Assembly: GCA_944320885.1 (NCBI GenBank)
Contig: CALUJE010000022.1
Coordinates: forward strand, 1-50,657
Length of the DNA: 50,657 nt
Reading direction: 5' to 3'
Source: an uncultured Phocaeicola sp.
GTDB lineage: Bacteria > Bacteroidota > Bacteroidia > Bacteroidales > Bacteroidaceae
The notes below the pieces were generated by a model, which saw nothing but the letters and a program-made list of their open reading frames with translations, ran no database searches and was not told the origin of the DNA. This document shows positions 44,370 through 50,657 of this stretch, piece after piece; position 1 is the stretch's first letter, and each line of letters starts with the position of its first letter. The translations under genes and the position numbers were made by a program.

Positions 44370-47024
44370 ATGAAAGGAAAAATTTTATTTAGTTTGTGCC
44401 TGCTTGCTTCTATCAGTGCCAATGCAGGAGTAATTAAAGGAAAAGTAAAAGATGCACGTACCGGAGAAGAGATTATCGGTGCAACAATCATTGTAAAAGA
44501 AGAACCATCAAAAGGGACCCTTTCCGGTCTGGACGGTAGTTTCAGCCTGTCTGTCGACAAGAAAAAATACACATTATTGTGTTCTTATGTAGGATACAAA
44601 AAAATCGAGATTCCTCTGTCTGACAAATCAGAAACCGTAGAAATTCCATTGGAATGTGATGAAATCATGCTCGAAGGAGTTACTGTCATAGCAAGTAACC
44701 CGGGACGTTCAGAAGCCGGTGCACGAGGCATTGAGAAAAAAGCAATGAACGTTATCAACGTAATGAGTGCCAAAGCCATTGAGCTCTCACCAGACATGAC
44801 CGTGGCGAACGTAATACAGCGCATGTCGGGTGTAACCATCGAGCGAAACAGCAGCGGCGAAGGACAATATGCCATATTGCGCGGCATGGACAAGCGCTAC
44901 AACTATACATTGGTCAACGGAGTCAAGATTCCGAGTCCCGACAACAAGAACCGCTTTGTTCCATTGGATATATTCCCCTCTGAAATGCTCGACCGCCTGG
45001 AAGTAAGCAAATCACTGACAGCCAATATGGAGGGCGACGGAATAGGCGGAGCCGTAAATCTGGTAATGAAAGACGCTCCTTCTGAAAGACAGTTTACCGC
45101 AAATATTTCAACCGGTTACAACAGCATGTATTTCAGCCGTGACTTCCAGTCATTCAGAAGTGGAGACATTGCAAAGAAATCTCCTTACGAAGCAATGGGA
45201 AAACCTGAAGACTATAAGGTTACAGCCGATGACTTCACAACATCAAACCTGCACATGAAATGGCAGAAACCCCTGCCCGATCTTACGGCAGGACTGTCAT
45301 ACGGCGACCGTTTTTTCAATGACAAACTGGGTATCATGCTGGCCGGAAGTTTTCTCAACACCTATCGCGGAAAAGAAAGTAAAATCTATTATCAGCCGGG
45401 AACCAGTCATAACGGCATAACTTACAGAAACTATTCGTCACAGCAGACCCGAATCGGAGCGCATGCCAAATTTGACTATTCAATAAATGACATGCACAAA
45501 CTGACCTGGTATAACGGATACATGGACATGACCGAGGCCGAAGTGCGTGACGGTTCTGATGACAAGGAACGTGCTGTCCGCATGAAATGGAACCATCAAT
45601 ACATATTCAACTCTACACTGAAAGGCGAGCATATGTTTCTTGATGACGGTGCCCTGAAACTAAACTGGTCGGCCGTCATATCAAAAGCCTATAACGAGAC
45701 TCCAGACAATACGGAAATCAATATACTGGGTTCACACATACCCTCAACCGATGCAGCTACCCGCCGTTGGGAACATAACTCCGACAACGACAAAGCCGGA
45801 TATATTGATTTGACCTATAAGCTAAATACCAGAAACGGTTCTGTCTTCGACTTTTCAATCGGTGGTATGTATCGCGACAAGAAACGTGACAGTTTCTTCA
45901 ATGAATACACATTCAATTCTGCAACCGGCAATAAAGACCCGCAATATATCAATGAGGACTGGTTCAACTTTGACGAAATCCTGTTAACCCCCGACCCCTA
46001 TGGAGATATAGGTAATCCGTTGAACTATGACGCTACCGAAAAAATCGGTGCCGGATATGGTATGGTAAAATATACTTTCAACAAATGGGAGGTAATAACC
46101 GGAGTACGCATAGAACATACCAATCAGGGATATGTACTGAAATTTCCACGCGATGTCGATCCCGAAGGCAATCAGGAATATACCGACGTACTGCCCGACC
46201 TGCATATAAAATACAACATACACAAGAATGCCAACCTGCGTTTCTCATACGCACGTGCCATCAATCGTCCGAGCTTCTTCGAAATCGTGCCTTACAGCAT
46301 TATCAACGAGGACTACGATGAGAAAGGAAACCCCGATTTGAAACATACCGTTGCCGATAACCTGGACTTGCGCTATGAATTTTTCCCCAAATCATCAGAG
46401 CAGTTTATGGTAGGCCTGTTTTACAAGAAGATTCAGGACCCTATTGAATACGGACTGATAAACGAAGGACAAAATACATACTACAAACCCATGAACTTTG
46501 GCGATGCCACCAATCTGGGTGTTGAAGTAGATATCATGAAATATTTCAACTGGTTCGGAATCAAGGCCAATTATACTTATACACATTCCAGAATAACAAC
46601 CGACAAATATATTATGGACGGTTCGGATGTAAAGACCAAGCGTCAGTCACGCCCCCTGTTCGGACAGGCAGCCCACGTAGCCAACCTCTCTCTTCTATTC
46701 AAGAGCACCCGTTACGGCTGGGAAGGACAGATAGCCGGAAGCTATACCGGAAAACGCCTGAGTGATATCTCAAACTGGTATGACAACGATATTTGGGAAG
46801 ACGGTTACATACAGCTCGACGCATCCGTAGAAAAGACATTCAAGTCGACCGGAATCAGTCTTTTCGCCAAAGCATCCAATCTGCTGGATACCCCTATTCT
46901 GCGGTTCATCCAGAAAGGACCTTATACAGAAAGTGTCGATTCAAAACGTCATGACGGAAACGTTATTGAAAGAAAAGAATGGCACGGCCAGTCATTTATC
47001 ATCGGAATAAGATACAAAATATAA
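44370..47024 (+). CDS. TonB-dependent receptor with CarboxypepD_reg-like N-terminus, non-SusC type
   Basis: The product is 884 residues. Signal peptide (ILFSLCLLASISANA), carboxypeptidase-regulatory-like beta domain (about 20-105, VIKGKVKDARTGEEIIGATI), plug (about 110-230, VANVIQRMSGVTIER and GMDKRYNYTLVNGVKIPSP), then a beta-barrel to the end (HGQSFIIGIRYKI). It is shorter than SusC proteins, which run near 1000 residues, and is followed by a beta-helix lipoprotein, not SusD. It imports an unidentified ligand across the outer membrane using TonB energy. The gap to the next gene is 27 bp, so the two are co-transcribed. Confidence 0.88.
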   Translation: MKGKILFSLCLLASISANAGVIKGKVKDARTGEEIIGATIIVKEEPSKGTLSGLDGSFSLSVDKKKYTLLCSYVGYKKIEIPLSDKSETVEIPLECDEIMLEGVTVIASNPGRSEAGARGIEKKAMNVINVMSAKAIELSPDMTVANVIQRMSGVTIERNSSGEGQYAILRGMDKRYNYTLVNGVKIPSPDNKNRFVPLDIFPSEMLDRLEVSKSLTANMEGDGIGGAVNLVMKDAPSERQFTANISTGYNSMYFSRDFQSFRSGDIAKKSPYEAMGKPEDYKVTADDFTTSNLHMKWQKPLPDLTAGLSYGDRFFNDKLGIMLAGSFLNTYRGKESKIYYQPGTSHNGITYRNYSSQQTRIGAHAKFDYSINDMHKLTWYNGYMDMTEAEVRDGSDDKERAVRMKWNHQYIFNSTLKGEHMFLDDGALKLNWSAVISKAYNETPDNTEINILGSHIPSTDAATRRWEHNSDNDKAGYIDLTYKLNTRNGSVFDFSIGGMYRDKKRDSFFNEYTFNSATGNKDPQYINEDWFNFDEILLTPDPYGDIGNPLNYDATEKIGAGYGMVKYTFNKWEVITGVRIEHTNQGYVLKFPRDVDPEGNQEYTDVLPDLHIKYNIHKNANLRFSYARAINRPSFFEIVPYSIINEDYDEKGNPDLKHTVADNLDLRYEFFPKSSEQFMVGLFYKKIQDPIEYGLINEGQNTYYKPMNFGDATNLGVEVDIMKYFNWFGIKANYTYTHSRITTDKYIMDGSDVKTKRQSRPLFGQAAHVANLSLLFKSTRYGWEGQIAGSYTGKRLSDISNWYDNDIWEDGYIQLDASVEKTFKSTGISLFAKASNLLDTPILRFIQKGPYTESVDSKRHDGNVIERKEWHGQSFIIGIRYKI

Positions 47025-47051
47025 TAAACACTATTTTAAACAGACAATTTT

Positions 47052-48440
47052 ATGAAATTTAAAAGTTTATTCATTTGTGCAGCTATAATGTCTACGACTT
47101 TTGCTGCCTGCAGTAGTGACAGTGATTCAGATTTTGATGGTGATAATGAAGGAAATGGTGGCGATAAAGTTCCTACTACTGAAATTTCAGGAAATGTAGA
47201 AGGTACATGGGAAGCCAACTCCGTAATCAAGGTATCAGGTCACATTGTAGTTCCCGAAGGAAAAACCCTGACTATCAAGGAAGGCGTACAAGTTATATTC
47301 TCAGACAATGGCGTAGGCGTAAACCATGTGCCCATTGAATTTACCGTAAACGGAAATCTTTACTGTGAAGGAACCGCAGAAAACCCTGTTCTTTTATCTG
47401 TTGACGAGAGCAAACGTACGGCAGAAAACACTTTCGCCGGATTGTGGGGTGGTATTGTAGCTTCTGAAACATGTGGCGAGATGGTTATAGACCATACAAT
47501 CATCGAATATACCGGCGGACAGGTAAAAGAAGGTTCACCCGCTGCAACCAATGGGGTTTATGAAGCTGGTGACGATGCTTATCCTCAAATTACAACCGAT
47601 AACATCAATGGTAAGTATGTCATTACAAACTCAATCTTACGCAACGGATGGTCTGACGGAATCTACCTGATGGGAGGAAATGCCATCATTGCCAACAATA
47701 CTTTTGCAGCTAACGGATATGACGGTGCCGAGGCCGTTAATGTAAAGGCAGGATGTGTAGTAGACGTTGCCAACAACGTTATGTTCAGCCCGAATACCAA
47801 CGGTTTGAAACTCTCAAGCTCCGGACAGAGCGACACACGTGCCATGGCCAAGATTCAGGCTTACAACAATACCATCATCAATGCCGGATGGCGTCGTGAC
47901 GGTGAGAAAGGCGGATGTATCTATGTTGAAAAGAATGCTCTTGCAAACGTATTCAATAACCTGATTGTAAACTGCAAGTTCAGAGCCATGACTCCAAGCT
48001 TTGAGATTCCTAACAATCCGGAGGAAGGATATAATGACCAGTCTGTTATCGACTATAACTACTATGCTTCAGGAAGTCAGAAGAGCGACATCGTATACGA
48101 AGAAGAAACCGGTGTAGCCTATGCATGGCAAGGATACAACTTCGACCATGAGAATTACAACAAGGGAGTGGTTGACGCCAACAGTGTAATAGCAACAGAA
48201 AACGATTCCAAAGATCCGATATTTGTCAACTATGACATCAACGGCGTTGCCCTTACCGGCTATATCTACGACAACAACTGGGATTTCCACCTCAAAGCAG
48301 GTTCACCTGCACTGAACGGAGCTTATAACGGTTCAGAAAGCAAGATGGCTCCCTACTTTATCAATGGTCTGACTGTTAACGGAAAGAAATACACTTCTCC
48401 AGCAGCACAACCGTACTTCGGAGCATTTGGACAAAACTAA
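47052..48440 (+). CDS. Surface lipoprotein with right-handed beta-helix fold
   Basis: The product is 462 residues. The lipobox TTFAAC is followed by an acidic stretch (SSDSDSDFDGDNEG), like the export signals of Bacteroides surface lipoproteins. The body has recurring beta-helix coils with Asn ladders (FAGLWGGIVAS, HTIIEYTGG, NSILRNGWSDGIYL, NNTFAANGYDGAEAVNV, YNNTIINAGW). No catalytic residues of polysaccharide lyases could be recognised. It is co-transcribed with the TonB receptor and followed by a terminator, so it probably captures the ligand that the receptor imports, replacing a SusD protein. The ligand is unknown. Confidence 0.82.
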   Translation: MKFKSLFICAAIMSTTFAACSSDSDSDFDGDNEGNGGDKVPTTEISGNVEGTWEANSVIKVSGHIVVPEGKTLTIKEGVQVIFSDNGVGVNHVPIEFTVNGNLYCEGTAENPVLLSVDESKRTAENTFAGLWGGIVASETCGEMVIDHTIIEYTGGQVKEGSPAATNGVYEAGDDAYPQITTDNINGKYVITNSILRNGWSDGIYLMGGNAIIANNTFAANGYDGAEAVNVKAGCVVDVANNVMFSPNTNGLKLSSSGQSDTRAMAKIQAYNNTIINAGWRRDGEKGGCIYVEKNALANVFNNLIVNCKFRAMTPSFEIPNNPEEGYNDQSVIDYNYYASGSQKSDIVYEEETGVAYAWQGYNFDHENYNKGVVDANSVIATENDSKDPIFVNYDINGVALTGYIYDNNWDFHLKAGSPALNGAYNGSESKMAPYFINGLTVNGKKYTSPAAQPYFGAFGQN

Positions 48441-48481
48441 TCCTTTTACACATAACCTGTTGTTTATTAAAAAACAACTCT

Positions 48482-48522
48482 AAAAGTCCATCACTGGGAA
48501 TCTATCCAATGATGGACTTTTT
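48482..48522 (+). terminator. Terminator of the receptor/beta-helix operon
   Basis: A 12-bp perfect stem, AAAAGTCCATCA (48482-48493) with TGATGGACTTTT (48510-48521), followed by TT. A smaller hairpin, GTTGTTT/AAACAAC, precedes it at about 48460-48478. Confidence 0.88.
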
Positions 48523-48619
48523 AATATTCTGACATCATCACTCATCATATACACCAACATCCGGCATTGACAAACGATTCCTAAAGCATCTGAAAGCATT
48601 TGACCGAAGTTGCATTTTA

Positions 48620-48749
48620 GTTTCACCAAGTGAAAATAAAGTTTCTCTTCGTTGAAACTTTTGTTTCTCTTCGTTGAAACTTTTGTTTCTCTTCGCTGAA
48701 ACTTTTGTTTCGCGCCGTTGAAACTTTTGTTTCACCGTGTGAAACTTTT
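48620..48749. repeat. Tandem array of six 21-22-bp hairpin units
   Basis: The units start at 48620, 48641, 48663, 48685, 48707 and 48729. The inner ones read GTTTC-TCTTCGTT-GAAAC-TTTT with small changes, so each can form a stem. The outermost two units instead have the centre CACC...GTG. The open reading frame seen on the minus strand here is a by-product of the repeats. Confidence 0.85.
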
Positions 48750-48947
48750 CTGGAACACAGGCAGAAACATTATCTTCTTGTAAACCAACAATTTTAATTG
48801 ACTTGAAATCTTGTTATAGATAATATTGGTTTACCTCATTTTTTACTATTGATAAATGCAGTTGACTCCCTTTTAATTTATCCATCCTCAGATACAAACC
48901 ATAATGAAAAAATCAAAAGGGTTCAACTTTAGTTTTACTTATTCTGG
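48750..48947. other. Intergenic region between hairpin array and DUF5043-like gene
   Basis: No gene was seen. GTAAACCAA (48780-48788) pairs with TTGGTTTAC (48826-48834), and CCCTTTT (about 48868) pairs with AAAAGGG (about 48915). The second hairpin could end the minus-strand DUF5043-like transcript. Confidence 0.4.
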
Positions 48948-49493
48948 TTATTTGCTTACCATCTGTGACCACCAACGAAATATATAATTGAATTGCCTTC
49001 CATGTTCGGTAGGGGTAAACCATACATTCTTTTTGAGCTCCAGCTCTATTTTGCGATATACAGAGAGGGGAATTGTAGAAAAATTATCTCTATTGGCAAA
49101 TGAAAAACTTACATCAATTACTTTTCCCGTATCGGGATGGATATATAAGCATATATCTAATAATTGTCCCTTAAGTTCCTGCTTTTGTGCCTCCGAAAAA
49201 GCATTTCTGACAATGGTAAAACATTTAGAACGAGTCCAAGTATCACGTTCCAATTGCAGAATATATGCATCCGTAGTACCGGAATACTCTCCGGTTTTTC
49301 TGTTTCTTTGAGCAGTTTTCACAAATTGCTGATTGGTATCATACAAGTCAACAACAACACCATCTGTTTCACACTGATAGGTATATCCGTCGCCTTGAAT
49401 CTGTTTGGTTTCTTCATACAATTTAGACTGCGCATAAATACCTGTAGCACAGCACAGGCAAACGATTAAGCTGATTAATGTTTTCATGTTCAT
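48948..49493 (-). CDS. DUF5043-like exported protein
   Basis: The product is 181 residues (179 from the second Met). A signal peptide (LISLIVCLCCATGIYAQ) is followed by a small alpha/beta domain with GDGYTYQCETDGVVVDLYD, DTWTRSKCFTIVRNAFSEAQK and YIHPDTGKVIDVSFSF. I associate the YTYQC...LY pattern with DUF5043, a Bacteroides family of unknown function, with moderate certainty. It is likely periplasmic. It is a tandem duplicate of the truncated copy just upstream (2 bp away), with about two-thirds identical residues by eye. Confidence 0.7.
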   Translation of the reverse strand: MNMKTLISLIVCLCCATGIYAQSKLYEETKQIQGDGYTYQCETDGVVVDLYDTNQQFVKTAQRNRKTGEYSGTTDAYILQLERDTWTRSKCFTIVRNAFSEAQKQELKGQLLDICLYIHPDTGKVIDVSFSFANRDNFSTIPLSVYRKIELELKKNVWFTPTEHGRQFNYIFRWWSQMVSK

Positions 49494-49495
49494 AA

Positions 49496-49967
49496 TTATT
49501 CACTTACCTTCTGTTCCCACCAAAGAAATATATAGTTGAACTGCTTTCCATGTTCGGTAGGAACAAACTGTATATTTTTCTTGAGCTCCAGTTCCATTTT
49601 ATGATATACAGAGATAGGAATCGTGGCAAAATTTTCTCTATTGGAGAATCCAAAACTCACATCAATGACTTTTCCTGTATCAGGATGTATATATAAAGAT
49701 ATAACTAATGTTTGTCCCTTAAGTCTTTGCTTTTGCTCCGCTGAAAAAGCATTACTGACAATGGAATAGCATTTGGGGCGGGTCCAAGTATCACTTTCAA
49801 ATTGTGGAGTATATGAGTCTTTGATACTGGAATACTTTCCGGTTTTTCTATTTATCTGATCTTTTTCTACAAATTGTTGATTGGTATTATATAATTCTGC
49901 AATAATACCTATTACTTTACACTGATAAGTATACCCTTGTCCTTGAATCTGTTTAGGGATATTCAGT
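49496..49967 (-). pseudogene. 5'-truncated tandem copy of the DUF5043-like gene
   Basis: The minus-strand frame is open for about 150 codons and aligns with the intact neighbour from KQIQGQGYTYQC to the end (FWWEQ-like tail: LWWEQKVSE). Upstream of that the frame runs into a TAA and lacks an in-frame start and signal peptide. The similarity stops near 49955, about 110 bp before the insertion-sequence end, so an IS-related deletion is likely. It could still be expressed from an odd start, but this is improbable. Confidence 0.75.
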
Positions 49968-50078
49968 AAATGCCCTTAAAATATATAATGGTATATGAAG
50001 ATGATAGAACATAATCACTCCATATGCCATTCTTATTGTAATTTTCTGTATTTTTTTCTCTTTATTCTAACCGTTAAG

Positions 50079-50137
50079 ACATGACTTTCCAGAAGAAGTC
50101 TGATGACCTCTTCCGGTTCTGGTTATAAAAGTCATGT
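50079..50137 (-). terminator. Hairpin after the transposase gene
   Basis: ACATGACTTT (50079-50088) pairs with AAAGTCATGT (50128-50137), extended by CCAGAA (50089-50094) with TTCTGG (50117-50122). It reaches the transposase stop codon and could be a terminator or part of the IS end. Confidence 0.5.
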
Positions 50138-50657
50138 CATGCCGCTTTAGCTGTTCTGTTCGTGACTTTGTCTATCATCAGTATGGCATTTGCGGTATGT
50201 ATCCCGAAGAAAATCCACAATATTTCAGTCTTTCTGTTCCGTGCCTTTACCCTTGAGAGTGAGTAATGTTGCTTTTGAGTACCGAAGCTACCTTCAAGCC
50301 TGGTAGCTCTCTGCCTTGAAAGTTCACTTCTGAGAACCTTTCTCAAGGGCTCATCCTTTGCTGCCCTCCCCTTGCGTACAAATGAAGTGGATATACCATA
50401 TTTCGTACAGAACTTTCTGTTTGCATTGTTTGCATATATTGAATCTCCAGCCACACATCTTACCCTCACATTCATAAGCTTCTGGTGCATACGGACACAG
50501 TCCTTCAGTCGTATTCCCTCATTGAAAGCCTTGAACGAGATATGTTCGATGAACGATATGCCGTCTATCTGTATGTTGTTAACCTTTGCACCGAATTCAA
50601 CGGATTTTGTTTCCTTTCCTCTTACAATGGGACGTACATAATGACGGTCAATGCTGA
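50137..50657 (-). mobile_element. IS5-like transposase, C-terminal part (runs off right edge)
   Basis: The frame stays open from the stop (complement of 50137-50139) to the right edge, about 172 residues. It shows SIDRHYVRPIVRGKETKSV, then the second catalytic Asp in VAGDSIYANNANRKFC and the Glu in RLEGSFGTQKQHYSL, the DDE pattern of IS5/IS1182-like elements. The first Asp and the N-terminal domain are beyond the window. The IS end lies left of 50137, probably near 50070, but a terminal repeat cannot be confirmed without the other end. Confidence 0.8.

Noticed and set aside
48538..48735. 65-residue minus-strand reading frame rich in KQKFQRRETK-type repeats
   Set aside because: It is produced by the 22-bp tandem hairpin array; period 22 shifts frame between units, composition is odd, and there is no start context.
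48620..48749. Possible CRISPR array
   Set aside because: The repeats are directly joined with no unique spacers and no cas genes are nearby.

Overview
The window looks like chromosomal DNA of a gut Bacteroidales organism, most likely Bacteroides or Phocaeicola. The signs are promoters of the Bacteroides type (-7 element TAnnTTTG, seen upstream of many genes here), an UpxY antiterminator beside a phase-variable capsule promoter, families typical of Bacteroides (DUF4251, a DUF5043-like pair) and lipoproteins with an acidic stretch after the lipid cysteine. The assignment rests on gene content only; no database was searched. LAYOUT. (1) 1-4228: the head of a capsular polysaccharide locus on the minus strand: tyrosine recombinase, an invertible promoter segment bounded by 19-bp inverted repeats, upxY, an SF2 helicase and the start of a Wza-like export gene that leaves the window. 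The promoter in the segment points away from upxY, so the locus reads as OFF in this assembly. (2) 4229-12032: a large palindromic intergenic element, rubrerythrin with a PerR-like box, an lpxA-family gene, and a complete RND efflux operon (adaptor, pump, outer-membrane channel). (3) 12345-23296: ordinary housekeeping genes: trmB-mrp, ilvE, an mnmA / subtilisin / xseA / xseB operon, a MATE exporter, a methyltransferase, a DUF4251 protein and ogt. (4) 23297-25567: dnaK with a terminator and a sigma-54-like promoter sequence in its leader. (5) 25571-35240: three large minus-strand nucleic-acid genes in AT-rich DNA: a PLD-nuclease/SF2-helicase/DUF3427-like protein, an AlbA_2 (Schlafen-type) ATPase/winged-helix protein co-transcribed with it, and a 1626-residue exonuclease-RecQ-UvrD fusion. 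This resembles a defence or genome-maintenance island. (6) 35517-39978: a MarR-controlled tripartite export operon (MarR, TolC, EmrA, EmrB) with the same 13-bp palindrome in front of marR and in front of tolC. (7) 40129-48440: a secreted GH2 beta-galactosidase with an F5/8-type C-terminal domain, divergent from a TonB-dependent receptor that is paired with a beta-helix surface lipoprotein instead of SusD. (8) 48441-50657: a tandem array of 22-bp hairpin units, a DUF5043-like gene with a 5'-truncated tandem copy, and the C-terminal part of an IS5-like transposase running off the right edge. HOW THE PARTS WORK TOGETHER. Inversion of the 3022-3250 segment would turn the capsule operon on, and UpxY would then let polymerase read through. 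The two efflux systems are separate: the RND operon has no local regulator, while the EmrAB-TolC operon appears to be autoregulated by MarR. The best candidates for novelty are the recombinase/invertible-promoter arrangement (the repeat lies inside the recombinase gene, and the first catalytic arginine appears to be cysteine), the helicase inserted behind UpxY, the AlbA_2 + PLD-helicase pair, and the TonB receptor/beta-helix pair. No tRNA, rRNA or CRISPR array was recognised.
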